Part shown: in pieces, positions 17,788-28,049 of the stretch
Layout: each line of letters opens with the position of its first letter
Numbering within the stretch: position 1 is the stretch's first letter
Source: Paracoccus salsus
GTDB taxonomy: Bacteria; Pseudomonadota; Alphaproteobacteria; Rhodobacterales; Rhodobacteraceae
Length of the DNA stretch: 64,000 nt
Direction: 5' to 3'
Assembly: GCF_021556615.1 (NCBI RefSeq)
Contig: NZ_JAKGGD010000002.1
Coordinates: 610,460 to 674,459 of the forward strand
Notes under the pieces: model-generated
What the model was told of the DNA's origin: nothing
What the model saw: only the letters and a program-made list of their open reading frames with translations
Databases searched by the model: none
Made by a program: the position numbers and the translations under genes

Positions 17788-18812
17788 GCCCAGTTCCCCC
17801 GGCTGATCAGCCCCAGATCCTCAAGTTGCCGCCAGCCCTGGTATTCGCGCGATTCGCTGCACCAAAGCCGGGTTCCGGTCTGCAACCCGGCGTGATACGC
17901 ACGATATTCCTTGCTGTTGGCATAATGCTGACGGCGGTCCAGCTCTTCGGTCGATTTCTCGGCGAAGGTGGACAGAAACTTCGCATGCAGCAGACAGCCC
18001 GAGGCCATCTCTCCGCCATCCTCGTCATAGACCTCGTTCAGGCTTCGGGGCAGCAGCATGTGGGTCGAGCTGACATAGGCATAGCGCCAGTTCCACCTGA
18101 CCAGCGGGATCTTGTTCAGCGCCGGTCCGGTCAGCGGGTCATAGGTGAAGAAGGCGCGGGTCCGCGGTCCGCCCTGGATCCACAGATTGCCGAAATACTG
18201 GTTCTTGCTGATCGAGTAGTTCGCAGGGTCGAACCAGCGCGCGATCTGGAACGGATCCTGACCTTCGGCATAGGGCTCATCCTCGATCCCGCCGCGGGGA
18301 TACATGTCCAGCAGCATGGCCGGAAAGGACCGGCGCCCCGAGGCATCCAGCCAGTCGGTCAGCGCCGGCAGCGGGCGGCTGTCGCAATGGGGATAGATCA
18401 GGAACTCGTCCGGATCGACGGTCAGGCACCAGTGATGGCGCCCGTATCGCAGCAGCAGCCAGTTGATCCAGTCCATCCCGAACCGTGCCCGCTTGTAGCT
18501 GGCGTCGGTCCACCACAACGAGACATCGGGCTGCTCGCGCAGATAGTCGGTGCTGCCGTCGTCGCTTGCGTTATCGACGAACAGGAAATGGCGCACACCC
18601 ATCTCGCGGTAGTAATCCAGGAAATAGGGCAGGCGGATCCGCTCGTTCCGTTGGGTCACGAAGGTCAGGATATCGTCGGGCAGGATCTGCCCGGTGCGGT
18701 CGATCACCGATCGCAGCGCCCGGCGCCGGTTTGCCGCGCGCCCGATCAGCCATTGCCGCTCTGCCCTGCGACGAAGGCGTTCTGGCAGCGGAATATTGCT
18801 GAGGCGCATCAT
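17784..18812 (-). CDS. Family 2-like glycosyltransferase (copy B)
   Basis: Glycosyltransferase of 342 aa with a GT-A nucleotide-sugar fold. Conserved parts are FVTQRNE (51-57), the VDNASDDGSTDYLREQ block (about 79-94) and the metal-binding DxD in TVDPDEFLIYP (Asp133-Asp135). I use the ATG at 18812: from there its key motifs fall at exactly the same residue numbers as in the neighbouring copy A, which supports both starts. The longer frame to 18998 overlaps copy A and has no homology. The two genes are clearly paralogues from a tandem duplication. Confidence 0.85.
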   Translation of the reverse strand: MMRLSNIPLPERLRRRAERQWLIGRAANRRRALRSVIDRTGQILPDDILTFVTQRNERIRLPYFLDYYREMGVRHFLFVDNASDDGSTDYLREQPDVSLWWTDASYKRARFGMDWINWLLLRYGRHHWCLTVDPDEFLIYPHCDSRPLPALTDWLDASGRRSFPAMLLDMYPRGGIEDEPYAEGQDPFQIARWFDPANYSISKNQYFGNLWIQGGPRTRAFFTYDPLTGPALNKIPLVRWNWRYAYVSSTHMLLPRSLNEVYDEDGGEMASGCLLHAKFLSTFAEKSTEELDRRQHYANSKEYRAYHAGLQTGTRLWCSESREYQGWRQLEDLGLISRGNWA

Positions 18813-18895
18813 TGGGTGGCGCAGACTGGATCGGATATTGCCGTTCGGACCATCGTCTTGGACATGCGGTCTTGCGGGCCGATTGGCAAGGGATT

Positions 18896-19945
18896 TCACG
18901 CATCGGCTGCGTTGTGGCCCAACCACTCGCCCGACCCCATCAGCCCAAGCCCGACCAGCTGTGCAGGGCCCTGATACCGAAGCGAGGCGGGCTGCCACAG
19001 CACGGGCGCCGCCGCCAGGGCGCGATGATAGCCGACATAGAGATCGGGGTTGGCGAAGTGCTGGCGGCGCTGCAGTTCCTCGCGTGACCTGGGGACAATC
19101 TGCGGCAGGAACTTGCCGTGCAGAAGCACCCCCGACAGACGCGGATCGCCCGGCCCGTCATAAAGATCGTTCAGCCCCGGCGGCAGCATCGAATGGGTCG
19201 AATTGACATAGGCATAATGGCGGCGCCAACGAATCAGAGGCAGCTTGTTCAGCGTCGGTGACCGGTGCGGGCGATCGGCGAAGAATACCCGCTCGCGCGC
19301 GCCGCCCTGGACCCAGCGGTTGCGTTTCGGCAACTGCACCTGACAGCGATACGGGCCAGCATCGAAAAACGGCAGACGGTCCGTCAGAGCCGCGCCCGGG
19401 GGCGCGTCCGCGCGGTTCAGCGGGCCCTGCGGATAGAGGTCCAGCATCAGCGCGCCCATGCCCGCCAGCCCGCGGCGCTGAAGGTGGTCGGTCAAGGTCC
19501 GCAGATTGCTGCGATCACAATCCGGATAGACCAGCAGCTCATCAACATCGACCGTCAGGCACCAGTGCCCGTGCCCGTGCCGGAACAGCAACGCCCCCAG
19601 CCAGTCCATGCCAAAGCGGCTGCCGCGATAGCTGTCGGTGATGCGCCACAGCGAAACGTCCGGCTGTTCGCGCAGCAGAGCGGTCGAACCATCGTCGCTG
19701 TCATTGTCGACGATCAGGAAATGCGCCACGCCCAGAGCGCGGTAATGGGCCAGGAATTCTGGCAGCCGCGCGACTTCGTTGCGCTGCGTGGCAAACAGCA
19801 GCACGTCGCCGCGCCGGATCGCGGCCGTCTGGTCCGACAGCGGCGTCAGGCGCCTTCCGCGCCGGATCGCCCGCCAGATCAGTCCCCGTCGCTTCCAGCG
19901 CAGGCGATAGGCCGACCATGCCCGGCGCAGTCGGCCCGGTGCCAT
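18896..19945 (-). CDS. Family 2-like glycosyltransferase (copy A)
   Basis: Glycosyltransferase of 349 aa, paralogue of copy B just downstream. It shows FATQRNE (51-57), VDNDSDDGSTALLREQ (about 79-94) and the DxD in TVDVDELLVYP (Asp133-Asp135). The basic N terminus (many Arg residues) may hold it at the membrane surface. The ATG at 19945 lies one base after the galE stop; the longer frame to 19990 is inside galE. Differences from copy B in the middle region (about 145-230) probably set a different donor or acceptor. Confidence 0.85.
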   Translation of the reverse strand: MAPGRLRRAWSAYRLRWKRRGLIWRAIRRGRRLTPLSDQTAAIRRGDVLLFATQRNEVARLPEFLAHYRALGVAHFLIVDNDSDDGSTALLREQPDVSLWRITDSYRGSRFGMDWLGALLFRHGHGHWCLTVDVDELLVYPDCDRSNLRTLTDHLQRRGLAGMGALMLDLYPQGPLNRADAPPGAALTDRLPFFDAGPYRCQVQLPKRNRWVQGGARERVFFADRPHRSPTLNKLPLIRWRRHYAYVNSTHSMLPPGLNDLYDGPGDPRLSGVLLHGKFLPQIVPRSREELQRRQHFANPDLYVGYHRALAAAPVLWQPASLRYQGPAQLVGLGLMGSGEWLGHNAADA

Positions 19946-19946
19946 G

Positions 19947-20933
19947 CTAACCCTCGTAATTGCCGTTCTGGTGCCAGCGCCAGGCGTCACCGATCATCTG
20001 CCTCATGGTCGAGCGATCCGGCCGCCAGCCCAGCTGGTCGCGGGCGCGCTGGCTGCCGCAGACCAGCTTGACGGCGTCGCCGCCGCGCCGTGGACCGTCC
20101 TGGACCGGAACCGGGCGGTTCGTGACGTGGCGCGTTGCATCGACCACCTCGCGAACCGAAAAACCGTCGCCCGTGCCCAGACAGAAGACCCGGCTGCCCT
20201 TGCCCGCCCGCAGCCATTCCAGCCCGGCGAGATGGGCATCGACGAGGTCCATGACATGGACATAGTCGCGGATACAGGTGCCGTCCGGCGTCGGATAATC
20301 GTTGCCATGGACGGTCAGCGCCGGGCGTTTGCCGTCCACCGCATCCAGGATCAGCGGGACCAGATGCGTCTCGGGACGGTGGAATTCGCCGACCTCGGCG
20401 TCAGGGTCCGCGCCCGCGACGTTGAAATAGCGAAAGATCACATGCCGCAACCCGTGGGCGGCGTCGAAATTCACCAGCATGTCCTCGATGGCACGCTTGC
20501 TTGCGCCATAGGCGTTCAGTGGGGCCTGCGGCGTTTCTTCGTCCAGAACCTCGCCGTCCCGGTCACCATAGGTGGCGCAGGTCGAGCTGAACACGACGTT
20601 CAGACACCCCGCCGCCACCGCCGCCTCGATCAGGGTCAACGAGCCGGTGACGTTGTTTCGCCAGTATTTCCCCGGCTCGACCATCGCCTCGCCGACCTGG
20701 CTCAACGCCGCGAAATGCAGCACTGCGACAGGCCGGTGTTCGGCGAATGCCGCGTCCAGCGCGGCCCGGTCCAGAAGGTCGGCCTGCACGAAGGGCCCGA
20801 ACCGGACCGCGTCGCGCCACCCGGTGGACAGGTTGTCCAGCGTCACCGGCACATAGCCCGCACGCGCCAGCGCCTTGCAGGCATGCGACCCGATATAGCC
20901 GGCGCCACCTGTCACCAGAACCGTTTCGGACAT
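19947..20933 (-). CDS. galE: UDP-glucose 4-epimerase
   Basis: Interconverts UDP-glucose and UDP-galactose, supplying UDP-galactose to the glycosyltransferases encoded after it. It is a short-chain dehydrogenase-type enzyme with the NAD-binding GGAGYIG (9-15), the catalytic Ser-Thr region SST (about 116-118) and YGASK with Tyr142 and Lys146. At 328 aa it is full length. It sits between galU (3-bp gap) and glycosyltransferase copy A (1-bp gap), so the order follows the biochemical path from UTP and glucose-1-P to polymer. Confidence 0.94.
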   Translation of the reverse strand: MSETVLVTGGAGYIGSHACKALARAGYVPVTLDNLSTGWRDAVRFGPFVQADLLDRAALDAAFAEHRPVAVLHFAALSQVGEAMVEPGKYWRNNVTGSLTLIEAAVAAGCLNVVFSSTCATYGDRDGEVLDEETPQAPLNAYGASKRAIEDMLVNFDAAHGLRHVIFRYFNVAGADPDAEVGEFHRPETHLVPLILDAVDGKRPALTVHGNDYPTPDGTCIRDYVHVMDLVDAHLAGLEWLRAGKGSRVFCLGTGDGFSVREVVDATRHVTNRPVPVQDGPRRGGDAVKLVCGSQRARDQLGWRPDRSTMRQMIGDAWRWHQNGNYEG

Positions 20934-20936
20934 GCG

Positions 20937-21833
20937 CTATTCTGCCGCCCTGCGCATCGCCATCGTCTCGTGCAGATACTCCGCAAACTCTTCCTTCAAC
21001 TCGTCGCGCTCGAGCCCGAATGCCACCGTGGCCTGCAGGAAGCCTGCCTTCGAGCCGCAGTCGAAGCGCTGTCCCCGGAACCGCAGCCCATACACGCCGC
21101 GCCCGGCCGCGATCTCGTCCGCGATCGCGTCGGTCAGCTGGATTTCACCGCCCGAACCGGCCTTCAGCTTGTTCAGATTCTGCATGACGGTGGGCGCCAG
21201 GATATAGCGTCCGATGACCGCCAGATTCGACGGCGCGGTGCCAGGCGCCGGTTTCTCGACCATGCCGCGCACCTTGACGATGGCGCCCATGTCCTCGGAG
21301 ACGTCCAGAACGCCATAGGATTGCGCCTTTTCGGGCGCGACCTCCATGGTGGCGACCATGCTGCCGCCGGTCTCGCGATAGGCTTCGATCATCTGTTGCA
21401 GGCAAGGCGGCTCGCCCATGATCACGTCGTCGGTCAGAATCACCGCGAAGGATTCGTCCTCATTGACCAGACGGCGGGCGCACCAGACCGCGTGGCCCAG
21501 GCCAAGCGCCTTGTGCTGCCGGATATAGGCGATGGCGCCCGATTCCATGTTCGTGGCGCGCAGCACGTCCAGAAGTTCCGTCTTGCCGGATTTCTTGAGG
21601 CTGGATTCCAGTTCGTGCGCGTGATCGAAATAGTCTTCGAGCGCCCCCTTGCCGCGCGAGGTCACGAAGATGAACTCCTTGATCCCGGCGGCACGCGCCT
21701 CGTCGATGGCGTACTGGATCAGGGGCCGGTCAACCAGAGTCATGATTTCCTTGGGAATGCTCTTGGTAGCGGGAAGAAAGCGCGTTCCCAGACCGGCCAC
21801 GGGGAAAATGGCTTTCGTTACCTTGCGACTCAT
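20937..21833 (-). CDS. galU: UTP-glucose-1-phosphate uridylyltransferase
   Basis: Makes UDP-glucose from glucose-1-phosphate and UTP. The nucleotide-binding signature GLGTRF (14-19), the TKSIPKE block and VEKPAP identify GalU. I start at the ATG at 21833 (298 aa, normal); the frame to 21878 adds residues with no homology. It is first in a six-gene minus-strand operon (galU, galE, two GT2, GT14-type, sulfotransferase-like), and its upstream region has a predicted promoter flanked by a perfect inverted repeat pair. Confidence 0.94.
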   Translation of the reverse strand: MSRKVTKAIFPVAGLGTRFLPATKSIPKEIMTLVDRPLIQYAIDEARAAGIKEFIFVTSRGKGALEDYFDHAHELESSLKKSGKTELLDVLRATNMESGAIAYIRQHKALGLGHAVWCARRLVNEDESFAVILTDDVIMGEPPCLQQMIEAYRETGGSMVATMEVAPEKAQSYGVLDVSEDMGAIVKVRGMVEKPAPGTAPSNLAVIGRYILAPTVMQNLNKLKAGSGGEIQLTDAIADEIAAGRGVYGLRFRGQRFDCGSKAGFLQATVAFGLERDELKEEFAEYLHETMAMRRAAE

Positions 21834-21903
21834 TGGCTGACACCCTCTGTTCAAACACACTCGCCGTGGCGGCGTCACGACATACGGCGCGAAGCGCGCC
21901 CAG

Positions 21904-21983
21904 ACACAAGCGGCAGGATAAGCGTCCCGACGGCTTCACGCCAAGACATTCGCTGCATTTCGACGGAAAATTGCCGCTTGTGT
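21904..21983. repeat. Perfect 12-bp inverted repeat pair flanking the galU promoter
   Basis: ACACAAGCGGCA (21904-21915) and its exact reverse complement TGCCGCTTGTGT (21972-21983) are separated by 56 bp that contain the predicted galU promoter. One copy sits over the presumed transcription start and the other about 60 bp upstream. This resembles a pair of operator sites able to loop; the binding protein is unknown. Confidence 0.55.
21916..21944 (-). promoter_or_regulatory. Predicted promoter of the galU operon
   Basis: Read on the minus strand: TTGGCG, a 17-bp spacer and TTATCC. The predicted start is near 21909, giving a leader of about 75 nt. Confidence 0.4.
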
Positions 21984-22023
21984 GCGCGGCCGGTGCGCAT
22001 CGACACGGGCCGACATCTCCGTC

Positions 22024-22824
22024 TCAGTCGATCTTCATCTCGCGCATCATCGTCTCGATCCGCGCAACGTCCTCGGGATTGTTCAGTTCCCAGAACTGTC
22101 GCCCGCGGGCTTCGACCTCGACGCACAGGATGCGGCTGCCGCGTTCCAGGAATCGCAGCTGTTCCAGCCCCTCCAGCTTTTCCAGCTTGCCCTCATCCCA
22201 GCCGGCATAGGCCACCAACGCGCCGGGCCGGTAGGCATAGACGCCGACATGGTGAAAGACCGGGCTGTCGGCCTGGGCGGCGAAGGTTCCCGCCGCGAAG
22301 GGAATCACTTCCTTGGAGAAATACAATGCCTGACGATCATGACCGAAAACCGCCGTCGTGCCCCCGACGCGGCCCGCCATGCGATCCGCGATCAGATCGT
22401 CGCGCATCCGGCCCGAACAGCGCAGCACCGGGGTCGCCACGTCGGCGCCGGGATGGGCGCGCAGGCCGGCGACCAGATCCTCGACGAACCAGGCGGGCGT
22501 CAGCGGCGCATCGCCTTGCAGGTTGACCACGATCTCGGGCGAGACGCCAAGATTGGCCACGGCCTCGGCGCAGCGCTCGGTCCCGTTGCGGCAGGTCGTC
22601 GCGGTCATGACGACCTCGGCCCCGAAATCCTCGGCATGTTGGCGGATGCGGTCATCGTCGGTTGCCACGACAACGCGATCGACACCCTGGACGGCCATCG
22701 CGGCATCCCAGCTGCGGCGGATCAGTGTGCGCGGCTGGCCCGACGCACCCGTCAGATCGACCAGCGGCTTGCCCGGATAGCGGGTCGAGGCATGCCGGGC
22801 CGGGATGATGAGGAGGGCCGACAT
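22024..22824 (-). CDS. kdsB: 3-deoxy-manno-octulosonate cytidylyltransferase (CMP-Kdo synthetase)
   Basis: Activates Kdo with CTP to CMP-Kdo for lipopolysaccharide or capsule assembly. The N-terminal IIPARHASTRYPGKPL motif, the NLQGDAPL region and RCSG/FHHVGVYAYR blocks identify the family; 266 aa is normal. Its start lies one base from the cysQ stop, so the two are co-transcribed. It lies 190 bp before the galU operon on the same strand and belongs functionally to the surface-glycan region. Confidence 0.92.
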   Translation of the reverse strand: MSALLIIPARHASTRYPGKPLVDLTGASGQPRTLIRRSWDAAMAVQGVDRVVVATDDDRIRQHAEDFGAEVVMTATTCRNGTERCAEAVANLGVSPEIVVNLQGDAPLTPAWFVEDLVAGLRAHPGADVATPVLRCSGRMRDDLIADRMAGRVGGTTAVFGHDRQALYFSKEVIPFAAGTFAAQADSPVFHHVGVYAYRPGALVAYAGWDEGKLEKLEGLEQLRFLERGSRILCVEVEARGRQFWELNNPEDVARIETMMREMKID

Positions 22825-22825
22825 G

Positions 22826-23623
22826 TCAGTCCTTCACCAGCAGGACGCCCGGCGCGAAGGCGATGAAGAACGGATTCTCGAAGCCGGGCTTGCCATAGCA
22901 AAGCGGTGTGTGATCGTCAAAACGGACCACCTCTCCGCCGGCGCCGCGCAGAACCGCGTCACCCGCGGCCGTATCCCATTCCATCGTCCGGCCAAGCCGG
23001 GGGTACAGATCGGCCTCGCCGGTGGCCACAAGGCAGAATTTCAGGGACGATCCCGCGCTGGTCATGTCGCGCACACCGTAACGCGCGATATAGGCGTCGG
23101 TCGCCGCGTCGCGATGCGATTTCGAGGCGACCACCATCAGTCCGCGATTATCCGGCATCGGGTTGACCCCGACCGGCAGCGTCTCGCCCGGCTGGTCGCC
23201 AAAGGGTGCGCGCTCCTCGACCGAACGACCATCGGTGGTGGTATAGAACAGCCGGCCCTTTGCAGGCGCATAGACGACGCCGTGCAGGGGAACGCCATTC
23301 TCGACATAGGCGATATTGACGGTGAAATCGCCGCGCCGCTGGAGGAATTCCTTGGTGCCGTCCAGCGGGTCGACGATCAGGAAGGTCTGCGCATTTTCGG
23401 CATGTGTCGCGGCCTGTTCCTCGGTGATCAGCGTGACATCGGGAAACGCCTCGCGCAGACCGGCCGAGATCAGCGCGTCGGCCGCGTCGTCGGCCGCGGT
23501 CACCGGTGAATCGTCGGACTTGGCACGCACCTCGAACTCGTCGGACTCGTAGATCTCCATGATCTTTGCACCGGCCTGCAGCGCGAGGCGGCGCATGTGG
23601 TGGGTCAGTCGATCAAATTCCAT
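22826..23623 (-). CDS. cysQ: 3'(2'),5'-bisphosphate nucleotidase
   Basis: Inositol monophosphatase-like enzyme that hydrolyses PAP (adenosine 3',5'-bisphosphate) to AMP. Metal-binding motifs are EEQ (about 68-70), DPLDGT (85-90) and EWDTAAGDA near the C terminus. At 265 aa it is full length. PAP is a by-product of sulfotransferases, so its place near a sulfotransferase-like gene in a glycan region is sensible, though CysQ also serves general sulfate assimilation. It forms a two-gene unit with kdsB and is divergent from the export permease gene. Confidence 0.9.
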   Translation of the reverse strand: MEFDRLTHHMRRLALQAGAKIMEIYESDEFEVRAKSDDSPVTAADDAADALISAGLREAFPDVTLITEEQAATHAENAQTFLIVDPLDGTKEFLQRRGDFTVNIAYVENGVPLHGVVYAPAKGRLFYTTTDGRSVEERAPFGDQPGETLPVGVNPMPDNRGLMVVASKSHRDAATDAYIARYGVRDMTSAGSSLKFCLVATGEADLYPRLGRTMEWDTAAGDAVLRGAGGEVVRFDDHTPLCYGKPGFENPFFIAFAPGVLLVKD

Positions 23624-23793
23624 GCAGTTTTCCTTCCCTCGGGCGCCCCGGCGCGGCCCGCACGATTGTCTGGACGGCCGCGCCCCCTTATGATCGCGTC
23701 AAACGGCTTGGGCAAGCACCAGCCAGGATTTCAAGGCGTAGCCCGATAATCGCGGGCCCCGCGCAACCCTGCTATCAGACGGACCTTGCCAGT

Positions 23794-24615
23794 TTGTTCA
23801 TCCAGCGCCGAAACCAGAACCTGATCCAGGCCGCCGGCACCACGCTGGCGCTGATCTATCATCAGACGGTCTACAACCTGCGCACCGACCATCGCAACGC
23901 GATCGTGGGCCTGTTGCTGACGATCCTGCAGACGATCGTCTTCATGGGCGCGTTCCTGCTGCTTTATCTGGTGATCGGCATCAGGCAGTCACCCATCCGC
24001 GGCGACTTCATGATGTATATCATGTCGGGCATCTTCATGTTCATGACGCATGTGAAGACGGTGGGCGCGGTGTCCAGCAGCCATTCGGTCTCGGGCGGGC
24101 TGGTCAAGCACGAACCGCTGAATGCAGCCGTGCTGATCGCGGCGTCGGCGCTGGCGGTGCTGTATCGGCAGACGATCAGCTGCCTGGCGATCCTGTGGCT
24201 TTATCATGTGCTGCTCAACCCCGTGAGCATCGCGGACCCGGTCGGCTGCCTGGCCATGTTCATGCAGGCCTGGTTCTCGGGGGCATGCGTGGGACTGGTC
24301 TTTCTTGGGATCCGGCCGTGGGCGCCCAAGGCGTCGCAGATCCTGACCACGGTCTATCAGCGGATCAACATGTTCGCCTCGGGCAAGATGTTCGTCGCGA
24401 ACGTGCTGCCCGGCTTCATGCTGCCCTGGTTCCTGTGGAATCCGCTTTTCCACATCATCGACCAGACGCGCGGCTACATGTTCATCAATTACGACCCGCG
24501 CAACACCGATCCGCTCTACGCCGTCTGGTTCTCGCTTGCCGCACTGATGGCGGGGCTGCTGATCAACTTCTCGACCCGGAAATACGAATCGATCAGCTGG
24601 GGCGCGGCCCAGTAG
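23794..24615 (+). CDS. ABC transporter permease, polysaccharide-export (ABC-2) type
   Basis: Inner-membrane permease of 273 aa resembling KpsM/ABC-2 exporters, with about six hydrophobic helices (the first around IVGLLLTILQTIVFMGAFLL). The open frame reaches back to 23566, but the upstream part overlaps cysQ and looks non-coding. No ATG lies at the right place, so I propose the TTG at 23794, giving MFIQRRNQ, which fits the N termini I recall for relatives. No ATPase gene is adjacent. Its place beside cysQ-kdsB suggests export of a capsule-like glycan. Confidence 0.7.
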   Translation: MFIQRRNQNLIQAAGTTLALIYHQTVYNLRTDHRNAIVGLLLTILQTIVFMGAFLLLYLVIGIRQSPIRGDFMMYIMSGIFMFMTHVKTVGAVSSSHSVSGGLVKHEPLNAAVLIAASALAVLYRQTISCLAILWLYHVLLNPVSIADPVGCLAMFMQAWFSGACVGLVFLGIRPWAPKASQILTTVYQRINMFASGKMFVANVLPGFMLPWFLWNPLFHIIDQTRGYMFINYDPRNTDPLYAVWFSLAALMAGLLINFSTRKYESISWGAAQ

Positions 24616-24687
24616 CACGGGGCTGCGGGTTGCCCACACAATCGCCTGGGTGGGACACCCGGCGGGGAAAATTGGATATCTCCGATG

Positions 24688-24718
24688 CTTGCGGGTCCGA
24701 AAACCATCCCTATATACA
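24688..24718 (+). promoter_or_regulatory. RpoH (heat-shock) promoter of dnaK
   Basis: CTTG (24688-24691), a 17-bp spacer and CCTATATACA match the alphaproteobacterial sigma-32 consensus CTTG-N17/18-CYTATNTNNG except for the last base. Transcription should begin near 24725. No CIRCE operator was seen. Confidence 0.7.
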
Positions 24719-24726
24719 GCCCCGAA

Positions 24727-24748
24727 GCCTCCGGGCATGTCCGGAGGC
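24727..24748 (+). promoter_or_regulatory. Hairpin at the start of the dnaK leader
   Basis: Perfect 8-bp stem GCCTCCGG / CCGGAGGC with a 6-base loop lies at the predicted 5' end of the dnaK transcript. It could stabilise the mRNA or act with the downstream leader; function unknown. Confidence 0.45.
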
Positions 24749-24828
24749 CGTCAATCACTGGGATCGGGCGGCGGGGGCCACAACGGACCCAACGCCCAAG
24801 ATATCGCCGCAAGAGAGGTTAGAATCAC

Positions 24829-26745
<1,917 letters not shown>

Positions 26746-26765
26746 TCCGGGCCGCTCCCCGCTTG

Positions 26766-26800
26766 GGCCGGTCCGCAGTTTGCGGGCCGGCCGCTTTCTT
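26766..26800 (+). terminator. Hairpin between dnaK and dnaJ (possible attenuator)
   Basis: GGCCGGTCCGC pairs with GCGGGCCGGCC (11 bp, one T-G wobble, 5-base loop) and is followed by GCTTTCTT. It may reduce read-through so that DnaJ is made at a lower level than DnaK. Confidence 0.5.
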
Positions 26801-26822
26801 GGGGCACTGAACAGGAAACGAC

Positions 26823-27992
26823 ATGGCCAAGCGTTGCTACTACGAGGTTCTGGGCGTCACCCGCGGAGCCTCGACGGACGAGATCAAGAAAGCCTATCGC
26901 GGCAAGGCGAAAGAGCTTCACCCTGATCGCAACAAGGATGACAATCAGGCCGAGGCGCGGTTCAAGGAAGTCAACGAGGCGTATGACTGCCTGAAGGACG
27001 ACCAGAAGAAGGCAGCCTATGACCGTTTCGGGCATGCCGCGTTCGAGAATGGCGGCATGGGCGGCGGCGGCTTTGGCGCGCGCGGCGCCCATCCCGGCGA
27101 TTTCGGCGCGGCCTTCGCCGATGTGTTCGACGATCTGTTCGGCGACATGATGGGCCGCCGCGGCGGACCTGGCGGCGGCCGGTCACGGGCGCAGCGCGGT
27201 CAGGACCTGCGCTACAACCTGCAGGTCTCGCTGGAAGAAGCCTATGCCGGGCTGCAAAGGGCCATCTCGGTTCCCGGTTCGGTCGCCTGCGGCGAATGCA
27301 GCGGCACCGGTGCCGAAGGTGCGACGCAACCGGCCAACTGCCCGACCTGCGCCGGCATGGGCAAGGTCCGCGCACAGCAGGGGTTTTTCACGGTCGAGCG
27401 CAGCTGCCCGACCTGTGGCGGCGCAGGCCAGATCGTCAAGAACCCGTGCAAGGCCTGCCATGGCGCGGGCCGGGTCGAAAAAGAGCGGGCCCTGTCGGTC
27501 AACATTCCGGCAGGCGTCGAGACCGGCACCCGCATCCGCCTTGCCGGCGAGGGCGAGGCTGGCCTGCGGGGCGGGCCAGCGGGCGATCTCTACATCTTCA
27601 TCGAGGTCAAGGAACACGATATCTTCCTGCGCGACGGCAAGATGCTGGCCTGCCAGGTGCCCGTCAGCATGGCCAGCGCCGCGCTGGGGGGCGAGGTCGA
27701 GGTCCCGACGATCGACGGTGGGCGGGCACGGGTGAAGGTGCCCGCAGGCAGCCAGTCGGGACGCCAGATGCGGCTGCGCGGCAAGGGCATGCCGCCACTG
27801 CGCCATGGCGCGGGCGCGAATGGCGAGGCCGGCGACATGCTGATCGAGCTTGTCGTCGAAACGCCAGTCAACCTGACCGCAAGACAAAAGGAACTGCTGC
27901 GGGAATTCGAGGCGGTGAAGGCTGACAACAGCCCGCAATCCGACAGCTTTTTCCGCAAGGTCAAGGGCTTCTGGGACGACATGACCCGCTAG
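26823..27992 (+). CDS. dnaJ: Chaperone protein DnaJ (Hsp40)
   Basis: Co-chaperone that delivers substrates to DnaK and stimulates its ATPase. It has the J domain with HPD at residues 33-35, a Gly/Phe-rich linker (about 75-120), four zinc-binding repeats ([32 protein letters not shown]) and two C-terminal beta domains. Length is 389 aa. The ATG at 26823 follows a CAGGAAA ribosome site. It lies 77 bp after dnaK across a strong hairpin. Confidence 0.96.
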   Translation: MAKRCYYEVLGVTRGASTDEIKKAYRGKAKELHPDRNKDDNQAEARFKEVNEAYDCLKDDQKKAAYDRFGHAAFENGGMGGGGFGARGAHPGDFGAAFADVFDDLFGDMMGRRGGPGGGRSRAQRGQDLRYNLQVSLEEAYAGLQRAISVPGSVACGECSGTGAEGATQPANCPTCAGMGKVRAQQGFFTVERSCPTCGGAGQIVKNPCKACHGAGRVEKERALSVNIPAGVETGTRIRLAGEGEAGLRGGPAGDLYIFIEVKEHDIFLRDGKMLACQVPVSMASAALGGEVEVPTIDGGRARVKVPAGSQSGRQMRLRGKGMPPLRHGAGANGEAGDMLIELVVETPVNLTARQKELLREFEAVKADNSPQSDSFFRKVKGFWDDMTR

Positions 27993-28049
27993 CGCGGTCA
28001 TCCGGTCGCGTTAACCGGTTTTTCACGACTGCCGGGCCATGTTGGCTTC

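Noticed and set aside
24616..24828. CIRCE operator before dnaK
   Set aside because: No TTAGCACTC-N9-GAGTGCTAA-like palindrome found; the promoter looks RpoH-type.
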